From contig JANQLC010000010.1 in assembly GCA_028280815.1 (NCBI GenBank), positions 1-37,989 of the forward strand: DNA of 37,989 nucleotides, read 5' to 3'. This document shows positions 15,176-26,467 of the stretch, in pieces (positions within the stretch are counted from its first letter, which is position 1; every line of letters starts with the position of its first letter). Source of the stretch: Flavobacteriales bacterium. GTDB lineage: Bacteria > Bacteroidota > Bacteroidia > Flavobacteriales > JANQLC01. The notes under the pieces are model-generated. The model was not told the origin of the DNA, made no database searches, and saw only the letters and a list, made by a program, of their open reading frames with translations. A program made the translations under genes and the position numbers.

Positions 15176-15757
15176 ATGTTTGCAGGAATTGTCGAAGGCT
15201 TGGCTGTGGTGCAAGCGCTGAAACGCGAAAGGGATAGCCTACACATCACATTGCAGAGCGAGCTCACGTCCGCCTTACACATAGGCCAGAGCTTGAGCCA
15301 CAATGGCATTTGTCTAACCGTAGTAAGCACAAATGAAGACAGTTACAACGTAACAGCTGTGCGCGAAACCTTAGAAAAATCAAATCTAAGCGATTGGCAA
15401 AGAGGCGATGCCGTCAACTTGGAACGCTGTCTCAAGCTGGGTGATCGCTTGGATGGACATATGGTGCAAGGCCACGTAGACCAAACGGCTCGCTGTGCAT
15501 CCATCGTCGATGAGAAAGGGAGCGCCCGATTCACCTTTGCATACACCCCACAGAAATACCGCACCGTAGAAAAGGGATCCATAGCGGTAAACGGGGTTAG
15601 CCTAACCGTCTTAGACAGCGAGATCGACCGCTTTAGCGTAGCCGTTATCCCCTATACTTATGAACGCACAAACTTCCATCAAATCAAAGAAGGAGATAGG
15701 GTAAATCTGGAGTTCGATATCTTGGGAAAATACATAGCCGAATGGGTTCATAAATAG
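15176..15757 (+). CDS. ribE: Riboflavin synthase, alpha chain
   Basis: This 193-residue enzyme dismutates two 6,7-dimethyl-8-ribityllumazines to riboflavin. Two lumazine-binding repeats are clear. The first opens MFAGIVEGLAVVQALKRERD (variant of MFTGIIE) and includes SHNGICLTVV and NVTAVRETLEKSNL. The second opens LGDRLDGHMVQGHVDQTA and includes IAVNGVSLTVLD and VAVIPYTYERTNF. Length and tail (FDILGKYIAEWVHK) are normal. It is divergent from pdxA, and the sensor kinase gene follows 29 nt later on the same strand. Confidence 0.95.
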   Translation: MFAGIVEGLAVVQALKRERDSLHITLQSELTSALHIGQSLSHNGICLTVVSTNEDSYNVTAVRETLEKSNLSDWQRGDAVNLERCLKLGDRLDGHMVQGHVDQTARCASIVDEKGSARFTFAYTPQKYRTVEKGSIAVNGVSLTVLDSEIDRFSVAVIPYTYERTNFHQIKEGDRVNLEFDILGKYIAEWVHK

Positions 15758-15786
15758 GTAAAACACAGGTAACTCAAACTGGGATC

Positions 15787-17253
15787 ATGCCTATTTTTAA
15801 GCTGTTTAACCTCCGGGATCGGATCTTTCTATCCATTGTGTCAGTGGTTGTGATCAGCTCACTGTTCACGGCTTTGGTGGTCGTTTTCCACTTTCAAAAA
15901 ACCAATGACAAATACCACAATTCGCGCTTGGAACGAAAGGAATCGATCATTCGATTAAATATCGATTACATCATTGCACAATCACCTGAAAATGCAACAC
16001 CGAGGAACATACCATCCATGCTGGAAGGAAGCATTTTCAAGCTGTCTCAAATCAACGAAGTGGAAATCAACATTTTTAGTCTAAGCGGTGATTTACTCAT
16101 CTCTTCAGACCCCCCTTTAATCGCCAGTGATAGGCGCAGCAAAATTCCAGCTGGCGTTCTAGCACAACTCAGCAAAAAACCGCAGGTTAGAGTACGGGAT
16201 AACAAGCGAGCCGGTGATACCCGTACGAATCGCTCTGCCTATTCCTTCATTTACAACCTCGACCACCAACCCGTCGCCATTTTAAATCTGTCCTATATGC
16301 AAGGCAATACATTCCTGGTGGAGGAGCTCCACGCTTTTCTAAAAGATATCAGCGTCACTTATCTGTTCATCATAATCGGCTCCATCTTTTTGTCCTTATA
16401 CCTTTCTAAATCGATTACAAAGCAATTGGAAATCATTCAAAACCGTCTGAAAAGGACACAGTTGACTCGACGGAATGAACAGATTAAATACGATCGGCAC
16501 GATGAAGTACGCCCACTGATAGATGCTTACAACGAAATGCTGGTCGAATTGGAACAGAGTACGGAGTCGCTCGCCAAAACAGAGCGCGAATACGCCTGGC
16601 GCGAGATGGCCAGACAGGTTGTGCACGAGATAAAAAACCCACTTACACCCATGCGTTTGATGGTTCAAAACTTCATGCAGCGATACAATCCCACTGCTGT
16701 GGACGCCAAGCAAAAGCTATCGGATTTTTCCAAATCCATGATACGGCAAATCGACACCCTTTCCGCTATTGCTTCCGCTTTTTCAGACTTCGCCCGGATG
16801 CCTACACCCATCGACGAAGTTCTTGCCTTAGATCCGTCATTGGCCAAGGCTTTGGACCTCTTTGACAGTCGAGCTGTCTCCTTTGAACCCGGTGCCAAAG
16901 GCGTGGCGATCTTCATGGACAAGTCACAATTTAACCGTTTGATTACCAACGTTTTAAAAAATGCCCTGCAAGCCATTCCAGCAGGTAGAAAACCAGAAAT
17001 CTACATCCGTTCTTCGGCGAAAAACGCCTATGCGGTCATTGAGATCCAAGACAATGGCTCCGGCATTCCAGCCGACCGCAAAGAATTGATCTTTGAGCCG
17101 CAATTCACCACCAAATCCAGCGGCATGGGGCTGGGTTTGGCCATAGTTAAAAGAATCGTCAAGAGCTACGGCGGCAAAATCCATTTCAAAACCAAACCCG
17201 GTTCGGGCAGTTCTTTTTATATTGAACTCCCCATTGAAAAGATGAAGACATGA
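15787..17253 (+). CDS. NtrY-like membrane sensor histidine kinase
   Basis: The 488 residues are arranged as TM1 (~13-35), a ~150-residue periplasmic sensor region, TM2 (~190-208), a HAMP-like linker, a HisKA domain with phospho-acceptor His280 in HEIKNPLTPM, and a HATPase_c domain. The latter has an N-box near 388-397 (NVLKNALQAI), G1 at Asp422 (DNGSGIP), an F-box (FEPQFTTKS) and G2 (GMGLGLAIVK). HEIKNPLTP is typical of NtrY/PAS-type kinases of the nitrogen-regulation class. No response regulator is adjacent, so it is an orphan as far as the window shows. Its stop codon overlaps the start of the enoyl-CoA hydratase gene (ATGA), which implies co-translation. The ligand is unknown. Confidence 0.9.
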   Translation: MPIFKLFNLRDRIFLSIVSVVVISSLFTALVVVFHFQKTNDKYHNSRLERKESIIRLNIDYIIAQSPENATPRNIPSMLEGSIFKLSQINEVEINIFSLSGDLLISSDPPLIASDRRSKIPAGVLAQLSKKPQVRVRDNKRAGDTRTNRSAYSFIYNLDHQPVAILNLSYMQGNTFLVEELHAFLKDISVTYLFIIIGSIFLSLYLSKSITKQLEIIQNRLKRTQLTRRNEQIKYDRHDEVRPLIDAYNEMLVELEQSTESLAKTEREYAWREMARQVVHEIKNPLTPMRLMVQNFMQRYNPTAVDAKQKLSDFSKSMIRQIDTLSAIASAFSDFARMPTPIDEVLALDPSLAKALDLFDSRAVSFEPGAKGVAIFMDKSQFNRLITNVLKNALQAIPAGRKPEIYIRSSAKNAYAVIEIQDNGSGIPADRKELIFEPQFTTKSSGMGLGLAIVKRIVKSYGGKIHFKTKPGSGSSFYIELPIEKMKT

Positions 17254-18020
17254 GCGATGACAAAGCGGTGCATTCGAGGGATTTGGATAAAATCCGAATC
17301 CTGCGCATCAACCGACCCGAAAACCTGAACGCCCTGAACAAGCCCACCATCGAAGCCTTGCACGACGCGGTTCGGAAAGCTGAAGAAGCAGCAGATATCC
17401 GAGTGGTTATCCTGACCGGAAGCGGTGACAAGGCCTTCGTCGCCGGCGCAGACGTCAAAGAATTCTCTGGTTTTAATGCCTCACAAGGGACAGAGCTGGC
17501 GCGCAAGGGCCAGCAAATGCTATTCGATGCCATCGAAAATTTGAGCAAACCCGTCATAGCAGCCATCAACGGCTTTGCGCTGGGCGGCGGATTGGAGTTG
17601 GCTATGGCATGCCACATACGGGTGGCTGCTGAACAGGCCCGACTGGGCTTACCCGAGACTGCACTGGGGTTGATTCCCGGATACGGCGGTACCCAGCGAT
17701 TGCCTCAGCTGGTCGGAAAGGGAAAAGCGATGGAAATGATCTTAACCGGTGCTGCGATCAGCGCAAAGCAGGCTCTGGCATGCGGCCTGGTCAATTACAC
17801 CACGGCGCGTAAAAAACTATTGGAAAAATGTGAGGAAATCGCCGCCGAGCTCATTCAAAATGCCCCTCAAGCACAGGCGGCTGCCATTCGTGCAATCCAT
17901 GCCGGGTTCCCCCGACAAGGGTTTGAGGCAGAAATCCAGGCATTCGGCAAATGCTTTGGCACGGAAAATGGTAGGGAGGGAATCCGGGCTTTCTTAGAGA
18001 AGCGGAAGCCGAGCTTTTAG
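17250..18020 (+). CDS. Enoyl-CoA hydratase/isomerase (crotonase family)
   Basis: This 256-residue crotonase is complete. It has the oxyanion-hole segments FVAGADVKEFSGF and INGFALGGGLELAMACHI, and both catalytic glutamates of true hydratases: Glu116 in GGGLELAMAC and Glu136 in LPETALGLIPGYGGTQRLPQ. It should hydrate short 2-enoyl-CoAs in beta-oxidation or a related CoA pathway; the exact substrate is open. Translation is coupled to the sensor kinase through a 4-nt overlap. No other beta-oxidation genes lie nearby. The downstream region is filled by repeats up to convergent rpmA. Confidence 0.9.
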   Translation: MSDDKAVHSRDLDKIRILRINRPENLNALNKPTIEALHDAVRKAEEAADIRVVILTGSGDKAFVAGADVKEFSGFNASQGTELARKGQQMLFDAIENLSKPVIAAINGFALGGGLELAMACHIRVAAEQARLGLPETALGLIPGYGGTQRLPQLVGKGKAMEMILTGAAISAKQALACGLVNYTTARKKLLEKCEEIAAELIQNAPQAQAAAIRAIHAGFPRQGFEAEIQAFGKCFGTENGREGIRAFLEKRKPSF

Positions 18021-18742
18021 GCAGGGACGGGCGTGAACAACAGACTACAGCCCTATTTTTCTGGTGTTGGACTGAAAGGGAACGCCTTTTGTATTCATCC
18101 CTTTGCCATGTGAAATTTGAAAAAGGGGCTTGCGCCGCCCTGCGGTGTCCCGAGTGCAAAATCCCAATCACAACATCGATCAAATTGGGAGCAGTTTGAA
18201 GAGCGGGACTTATTTTTTACCTTTGTCCTGGTGGGGTTGCATTTTGAAAGGCGTCCCCGTGTTTTCGTGCTCATCCCTGCGTGTGGGTTTGAAAGCAGAA
18301 CCTCTTCGTCCCTGTGGTCAGCTGCGTTTAACCCTTCCATACTTGGGAAGCATCTGAAAGACGAAGGATATTTTTTGATTTTATCCTTTTCCAGCGCTGA
18401 GACACCGCTTTGTGGTGCGTTTATTTTTGGTACTGGCTTCTCGCGGAGTTCTAAGTGGATTGGGGGTGTTTCGGGTGTTTGCCATTATGAGAGAGCTGTC
18501 CATCGGTCTTATTTTTTGCCTTTCTCCCTGCGTGGCGGTTTGAAAAAGGGCTTATTTCTCAGCCTTTGTCCTGTGATCAGCTGCAGGGGCTCTTACGCAA
18601 AGCGACCCGGGCCTACATCATCGAGGGCTATACGGGCTATATGATGATTTTAGAGCTACACCGCTGAACCCCAATCCATCGCTACTGGAGAGGCAGGCCG
18701 ATTGGCGCCGCTGATCCCTATCGAGAGGAAGGCGCTTCTCCC
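18021..18742 (+). repeat. Degenerate tandem-repeat array between convergent genes
   Basis: Fills the 0.7 kb between the enoyl-CoA hydratase and rpmA. The + strand is G/T-rich and shows the family unit many times: TTATTTTTTACCTTTGTCCT, CATCCCTGCGTGTGGGTTTG, TTATTTTTTGCCTTTCTCCC then TGCGTGGCGGTTTGAAAAAG, and TTATTTCTCAGCCTTTGTCC. It includes copy 2 of the 97-nt stem-loop segment (18155-18252). From about 18590 to 18742 the unit pattern fades and nothing is recognised. Confidence 0.7.
18155..18252 (+). repeat. 97-nt dispersed segment with stem-loop, copy 2
   Basis: Near-identical to the - strand of 2661-2757. The inverted repeat TCCCAAT (18162-18168) / ATTGGGA (18184-18190) is a perfect 7-bp stem with a 15-nt loop. 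Compared with copy 1, the differences inside the stem preserve pairing on at least one strand's transcript. Confidence 0.8.
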
Positions 18743-19000
18743 TCAATCCAAAGGCTCGATGGAAACGTACGAACGATCGTTTTTAGACTTTTTGAAAACG
18801 ACTCTCCCCGCTCGCAATGCAAAAAGGGTGTGGTCTTTGCCCATGCCTACATATTCGCCCGGATGGTGCCCGGTACCGCGCTGGCGGACCAAGATGTTGC
18901 CGGCTTTGGCCAACTGACCGCCAAAGATCTTGACGCCGAGGCGCTTTGATTCCGATTCCCTGCCGTTTCTGGAGCTACCGACTCCTTTCTTATGTGCCAT
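18743..19000 (-). CDS. rpmA: 50S ribosomal protein L27
   Basis: An 85-residue protein with the L27 pattern: [60 protein letters not shown] and [11 protein letters not shown]. The N-terminus reaches the peptidyl-transferase centre; no cleavable Firmicutes-type N-terminal extension is present. It follows rplU with a 21-nt gap, the conserved rplU-rpmA operon. Confidence 0.96.
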   Translation of the reverse strand: MAHKKGVGSSRNGRESESKRLGVKIFGGQLAKAGNILVRQRGTGHHPGEYVGMGKDHTLFALRAGRVVFKKSKNDRSYVSIEPLD

Positions 19001-19021
19001 GGTTTCGCATATTTGGCGCTC

Positions 19022-19630
19022 TCAGTTATCCTTACCGGTCTCTAAGCGATCTTGTAATTCCTTCAACTCGTCCCACTTGCCCTCAGCAGCGAGCCGTGCT
19101 TGTTCAGGCCAGGTAGCCGGGTTGCGCGAAGCATAACGACTGCCCGCATGGGCTAATATCTCTTTTAACTGCGACACAGTTGCCTCAGCCAATTTGGCAA
19201 AGGCATCCACACCGGCCCCGGCCAATACTTCAGATATCTTAGGGCCGATGCCTTCTATTTTTTTCAAATCGTTCGGCCGGGCTTTGGCAGTGGCTCGCTC
19301 AGTTTGGACATGCGAGGGCCTGGTATGCAGCGATTGGATCTCAATCTCGGTAAGGGGCTGCCTGTGACCGTTTTTTTTGCGATACCCCTTCCTCCGATTC
19401 TTCTTAAAGACGATTTTTTTATCGGCCCTCAAATGCGCCAATATTTTCGCAGATACAGAAACACCCGACAAAGTGGGACAGCCTATACCGATGGCATCCC
19501 CCTCTGCAGTGAGCAAAACGCGGTCTAGGCTTACCACTTCTCCAACGTCGCCCTGCAGGCGGTTCACATAGAGCTTTTGATCGGGCTCGACCTTATATTG
19601 CAGCCCCGCTATTTCTACAATGGCATACAT
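19022..19630 (-). CDS. rplU: 50S ribosomal protein L21 with C-terminal helix-hairpin-helix extension
   Basis: The first ~100 residues are L21 (MYAIVEIAGLQYKVEPDQKL, VGEVVSLDRVLLTAEGDAIG, IVFKKNRRKGYRKKNGHRQP), a 23S rRNA-binding protein. Residues ~118-202 form an extra domain with the HhH motif DLKKIEGIGPKISEVLAGAG, then VSQLKEILAHAGSRYASRNP and a conserved WPEQARLAAEGKWDELKELQ tail. Such L21 extensions are found in many Bacteroidota, so it is lineage-typical rather than a local fusion; the tail's role is unknown. The gene starts right at 19630 (MYAIVEIAG), 26 nt after a TATATTTG box. Confidence 0.95.
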   Translation of the reverse strand: MYAIVEIAGLQYKVEPDQKLYVNRLQGDVGEVVSLDRVLLTAEGDAIGIGCPTLSGVSVSAKILAHLRADKKIVFKKNRRKGYRKKNGHRQPLTEIEIQSLHTRPSHVQTERATAKARPNDLKKIEGIGPKISEVLAGAGVDAFAKLAEATVSQLKEILAHAGSRYASRNPATWPEQARLAAEGKWDELKELQDRLETGKDN

Positions 19631-19655
19631 AGGCCCTGCCTTTTATTCAGGGCTG

Positions 19656-19663
19656 CAAATATA
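19656..19663 (-). promoter_or_regulatory. Bacteroidota -7 box (TATATTTG) for rplU-rpmA
   Basis: TATATTTG on the - strand, 25 nt before the rplU ATG; predicted leader about 20 nt. Confidence 0.55.
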
Positions 19664-19695
19664 AAAAAACGCTTTGAATTTTGGTTTCCCCGAAC

Positions 19696-20883
19696 TCAAT
19701 CCAAGGCGTGTTTCATGCGTTTGAAGGCTTCTCGCAATGCCGCTTCAGAAGCGGCATAGGAAATGCGCAGGCCATTGGCTGTACCAAAGGCTTCGCCAGC
19801 AACGGTAGCCACGCCCGCGTGTTCGAGCAAATACAGGCTCAAATCCCATGCACGCCCGATCTGCGTGCCGCGGTAGGCCTTACCGAAACACTTGGAAACA
19901 TCGGGAAAAATATAAAAAGCGCCATCTGGCAACAGGGTCTGAAACGCTTTGATCTCTCGCGCCTGAGCGATTACCAAATCCCTTCTCCGCCTAAAGGCAT
20001 CGACCCTATATCGGATTTTCTTCGGGTCCGCTTCCAAAGCGGTAATGGCCGCGCGTTGTGCGATGGCATTGGCATTAGCGGTAAGCTGCCCTTGCAGCTT
20101 GGTACAGGCATCGGCCAGCCATTTGGGCGCTCCCATATAGCCGATGCGCCATCCGGTCATGGCAAAGGCTTTGGAAAGCCCATTTACCGTAACCACGCGG
20201 TCAGCGATCTGTGCAAACCGTGCCAGGCTCTGGTGTACATTCCCGTAATGGATGTGTTCGTAAACCTCATCGCTCACCGCGATCACTTGTGGATGGCGCG
20301 CCAAGACAGCAGCCAAAGCGGCGAGCTCTCGCTCGGTGTAGGCACTGCCCGACGGATTGGCTGGCGAGCTGAAGAGGAATAGACGCGTCCTACCGCTCAA
20401 AGCCGATTCCAATTGTTCGGCCGTGATTTTAAAGCGATTTTCTAAAGTAGTCGGCACGGTGACAGGCACCCCCTCAGCCAGGCGTACCAGCTCGGGGTAA
20501 CTGACCCAATAGGGGGCAGGAATAACCGCTTCATCACCGGGGTTCAGGATTGAAAGGCAAAGGTTCGCCAACGACTGTTTGGCACCGGTGGAGACCACAA
20601 TTTGGTCGGGTTCGTATGCCAATCCGTTATCTCGTTTAAACTTGTGTGCGATGGCCGCGCGCAGCTCGGGATAGCCAGCCACCGGCGTATAGTGGTCAAA
20701 GTGTCCATCGATGGCTGCTTTAGCGGCTTCTGCGATGAATTGGGGGGCGCTAAAATCGGGTTCGCCCAAGCTCAAATCGATGACATCCCGCCCCTGCGCT
20801 ATGCACGCGCGCACTCGGGCAGCCATAGCCAAAGTAGCTGATTCAGACAGAGTCGCGATGCGTTTCGAAGGCTGATGGATCAT
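19696..20883 (-). CDS. Class I/II (aspartate-type) aminotransferase
   Basis: This 395-residue PLP enzyme is of fold type I. Key residues are seen in sequence: Asn176 in FSSPANPSGS, Asp205 and Tyr208 in VSDEVYEHIHYG, the Schiff-base Lys238 in NGLSKAFAMTGWRIGYM, and the substrate-binding Arg in NGLRISYA near the C-terminus. The profile (LSLGEPDFSAPQFIAEAAK, YTPVAGYPELRAAIA) is that of bacterial subgroup I-gamma aspartate or aromatic aminotransferases. The exact amino donor is not certain. The frame is open upstream to 20931, but the ATG at 20883 lies just below a TATTTTTG promoter box. Divergent from rsmG. Confidence 0.92.
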   Translation of the reverse strand: MIHQPSKRIATLSESATLAMAARVRACIAQGRDVIDLSLGEPDFSAPQFIAEAAKAAIDGHFDHYTPVAGYPELRAAIAHKFKRDNGLAYEPDQIVVSTGAKQSLANLCLSILNPGDEAVIPAPYWVSYPELVRLAEGVPVTVPTTLENRFKITAEQLESALSGRTRLFLFSSPANPSGSAYTERELAALAAVLARHPQVIAVSDEVYEHIHYGNVHQSLARFAQIADRVVTVNGLSKAFAMTGWRIGYMGAPKWLADACTKLQGQLTANANAIAQRAAITALEADPKKIRYRVDAFRRRRDLVIAQAREIKAFQTLLPDGAFYIFPDVSKCFGKAYRGTQIGRAWDLSLYLLEHAGVATVAGEAFGTANGLRISYAASEAALREAFKRMKHALD

Positions 20884-20902
20884 CTGAGCTGCGAATAAGG
20901 CG

Positions 20903-20910
20903 CAAAAATA
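20903..20910 (-). promoter_or_regulatory. Bacteroidota -7 box (TATTTTTG) for the aminotransferase
   Basis: TATTTTTG on the - strand, 19 nt before the start at 20883; it supports that start over the longer frame. Confidence 0.45.
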
Positions 20911-20974
20911 ACCAAGATTTTGTCTCCCCACCCATTCTCTCGTTTTTTATTCCTTTGCAAAGAAAGCCGATGCG

Positions 20975-21592
20975 ATGCGCGACATACAGCGCTATTTTCC
21001 AGACTTAAGCCCCGTCCAAATCCAACGGATAGCGGCACTCAAAGCGCTGTACGACTATTGGAATGCACGGATCAATGTGATTTCCCGAAAAGACATAGCC
21101 GCGCTATACACCCGGCACGTATTGCACGCCTTGGGCATCGCCAAGGTACAAGCCTTCTCAGCCGAAAGCCAAATCTTAGACCTGGGCACAGGGGGCGGTT
21201 TTCCCGGCATACCCTTAGCCATCCTATTGCCCCAAACCCATTTTTACCTCGTCGATTCCATCGGGAAAAAGATTAAGGTGGTTCGAGAAATCGCCGCCGC
21301 ATTGGGGTTGGAAAACCTGAGGGCAGCCCCCATACGGGCTGAAAATGTCGAAGGTACCTACGACTTCGTCATCAGCCGAGCGGTCGCCCCCATGCCCAAA
21401 CTCGTATCCTGGGTGCAGCAAAAGATTCGAAAGCCGAGCCGGCACGACTTGGAAAACGGGATTCTATCCCTCAAAGGGGGGGATTTGAGCGCGGAGTTAA
21501 AAGGATTTCCACAGGCGCGGGTATTTCCGCTTTCCACCTATTTTGCAGCGCCGTTTTTTGCTCGCAAAAAGGTCGTACACATCCCCCTTTAA
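20975..21592 (+). CDS. rsmG: 16S rRNA (guanine-527-N7)-methyltransferase RsmG
   Basis: This 205-residue SAM-dependent methyltransferase acts on G527 of 16S rRNA; loss gives low-level streptomycin resistance in other bacteria. The N-terminal helical region carries YDYWNARINVISRKDIAALY, followed by TRHVLHALGIA. The SAM-binding loop is LDLGTGGGFPGIPLAI (residues ~68-83), followed by FYLVDSIGKKIKVVREIAAA and DFVISRAVAPMPKLVSWV. All are standard. Divergent from the aminotransferase gene. Confidence 0.95.
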   Translation: MRDIQRYFPDLSPVQIQRIAALKALYDYWNARINVISRKDIAALYTRHVLHALGIAKVQAFSAESQILDLGTGGGFPGIPLAILLPQTHFYLVDSIGKKIKVVREIAAALGLENLRAAPIRAENVEGTYDFVISRAVAPMPKLVSWVQQKIRKPSRHDLENGILSLKGGDLSAELKGFPQARVFPLSTYFAAPFFARKKVVHIPL

Positions 21593-22281
21593 AAACCCAT
21601 CACACAACTTGGGCATCCACCAAATGGATCGCTCAGCTAAGGGCTGCTTGCATCCCAGGCCCGCTTTTGATGAAACGTGCCATAGGGAGATGGGTGAGAT
21701 GAAAAAACGGTTTGGGCACATGGCAAGACAAGTGAGGACGCGTACGAGAAACCAAGCGGGCTTAGAAAGATGATTGACAAAGGGGTGAGCCGAGCGGGAA
21801 AGGGAAGTTTAAACCGCTTGAGAAATAAAAAAAGGAGCATAAGACAGTATGAGAAGGACGATTAGAAGGCCCAAGAGAAAGAGCGGAAAGACCAAAGGGA
21901 AAAGCAATAAAAGCAACAAAATGAGGGGCGATGGGACAGCCATGCAAACAGGCGAGACGAGACAGCCCAAGCGTTCGCTACATCCACCCATTCACTAGGG
22001 TTTTATATGTCTATGACGACACCACGGCCGGGTGAAATCGCCCCGCTCAATCCAGCTTGGCGCATTGATTTTTAAAGCCTTTGTTGTTGCCTGCCCCTAG
22101 TTCCCAAACCGATGAGAAAAAATATTCCCGTTTGGGTTGCAACCTTCTTTACAAAATGCCGAACACTGCAAAAATTTTAAGCGAGGATTTATGGGATTTT
22201 GAAAATTTATAAATCCCCAATATATATTCTATATTATATCTAAACCTAAAATGCAATGGCCTCCTCAACAGCGAATAAATT
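21593..22281. other. Gene-free stretch with a purine-rich tract
   Basis: No gene recognised. From about 21665 to 21965 the + strand is strongly A/G-rich (for example GAGAAAGAGCGGAAAGACCA and AAGGAGCATAAGACAGTATG), so - strand ORFs there are pyrimidine-coded Leu/Phe/Ser runs and look artificial. It may be a further diverged member of the strand-asymmetric filler family (GTTTAAACCGC near 21810 recalls the unit). From about 22100 to 22281 the sequence becomes A/T-rich, as expected in front of the lipoprotein gene. Confidence 0.45.
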
Positions 22282-23206
22282 ATGAAAAATATATGGTTAT
22301 GTGCAATCGGCGCACTCCTGTTTACCGGCTGCAACTCAGACGACCGCGTGATAACACCGGATAAACAAACCCAAACGACTCAAAAGCTGCACTTTGCTTT
22401 GAAAATCCATAGCAATAACCTCATCGACCGAATCCATTCCTATATGATCCGCAAAGCCGCGAATCCACAATCAAATCCTCTTCTTAATTCATACATAACG
22501 CTTACATATCAACCCGACATAGAGGGTCTAAAAGATGACGATATGAGATTTGCCAAGGACGTGAAATTATCGGTTGATGAGAATGGCATTTCACAAGCCT
22601 TAGAATTGAGTACGGGCAGTTATTTTATATCTGCGTTTAAGGTGATGAACAAGGGTACAGATCTCAAAGAACTCACTGAGGACGATTATCCGAGCTTCGA
22701 GGCAGACGAACTGCCCATTAACTTTACCGTTGAACCCGAGATGAGTAACCCTTATATTCCAGTTGGGGTAGTTCCCATAAGCGATTTTGCTTCGGGATAT
22801 ACTACTGCTGCTGAAGAATCCAAATCAGTTGAGATATCAATAAGCGGATTTACGTCAAGGTGGCTGGTAATTCACCTACAGGTTCAAGAATTACTAAGGA
22901 GGAAAGGACGTTTATATAGATAACTATACATTGACCATCAAAAGAGGTGACGATATAATTGAAACGTTTCCTCCTTACGCTTTTGATAGCCCGGAAGATG
23001 ATACGACTTACCATAAACTTTTACACGACACCCGCAAAAAAGATGATTTCCAATTGTTCGTAACAAAGATAGAAGAGGATGTTACGCGCACGGGACGCCC
23101 CACCATAAAATACGCCGATTTGTCGAATGAACACGACTCATATGGAAGACCTTACTCCGTCTATCCTCACATGATTTACATAGCCGGTAAACTGAGGGTT
23201 ATTTAA
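22282..23206 (+). pseudogene. Unidentified surface lipoprotein, frameshifted at least twice
   Basis: The first frame (22282-22923) opens MKNIWLCAIGALLFTGCNSD, a clear lipoprotein signal with lipobox LFTGC, followed by a beta-rich acidic domain (KLHFALKIHSNN, DVKLSVDENGISQALELSTG). Near 22858 the sense moves to another frame (VAGNSPTGSRITKEERTF), and near 22915 to a third that runs to 23206 (DNYTLTIKRGDDIIETFPPY through YSVYPHMIYIAGKLRVI). Neither half is complete alone. The overall style resembles fimbrillin-like or other Bacteroidota surface lipoproteins, but I do not recognise a family. The first 193 residues could still be made as a truncated product. Confidence 0.6.
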
Positions 23207-23490
23207 TCGATTGTAAAGGGCGACTCCGCCATCTAATGGGCATATGCCAATCGAGCAATTGACAAATCCAAACCGGAAGATTTGCTAATGATGACATGCG
23301 TTTTGAATACACGGACGAGCCGATTACGCAGGTGCCGCTGGAATCGTGAAAGCATTTGCTCTACCAATCTATTGGGCGCGGTTTTATACGTCTAACGAAG
23401 CCCTATTCAGGTGGACATGGCCTATCCCCAGCCCTCCCAACTCGTCGATTTTCAAAGCCCCCATGTACTTTCCGTCTCTCAGGCTCCAAA
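23207..23490. other. Spacer with a possible paralogous remnant
   Basis: A + strand frame at about 23290-23349 reads DDMRFEYTDEPITQVPLES then stop. It shares DDMRF with the upstream lipoprotein (DDDMRFAKDVKL), so a second decayed copy of that gene may have existed. Nothing else recognised. Confidence 0.25.
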
Positions 23491-26347
<2,857 letters not shown>

Positions 26348-26425
26348 GTAAAACCCAGCATCAAGGCCGATTGCACCGCTCAGCTTTTCAACAGCCGTAC
26401 AAAATGCCGGATTCAAGAGAAAACG

Positions 26426-26457
26426 TTTGGCAAGTCGGCGGGGATTCCCTATCTTTG
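26426..26457 (+). promoter_or_regulatory. Full Bacteroidota promoter TTTG-N20-TATCTTTG
   Basis: A -33 TTTG (26426-26429) and -7 TATCTTTG (26450-26457), separated by 20 nt, match the sigma-ABfr consensus fully. The ATG of the thioredoxin-fold gene follows only 10 nt after the -7 box, so the predicted leader is a handful of nucleotides. Confidence 0.7.
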
Positions 26458-26467
26458 AAAACAAAAA

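Noticed and set aside
19022-19630. L21-HhH fusion as a novel gene fusion
   Set aside because: This C-terminal extension is widespread in Bacteroidota L21 proteins; it is lineage-typical.
19633-19653. GCCCTG/CAGGGC hairpin in front of rplU as an L21 leader
   Set aside because: The predicted transcription start from the TATATTTG box falls within or next to the first arm, so the hairpin would not be complete in the RNA.
21637-21991. Hydrophobic Leu/Phe-rich - strand ORFs
   Set aside because: They arise from the complementary strand of a purine-rich tract (TTT, CTT, TCC codons), overlap each other in different frames, and lack a plausible start context.
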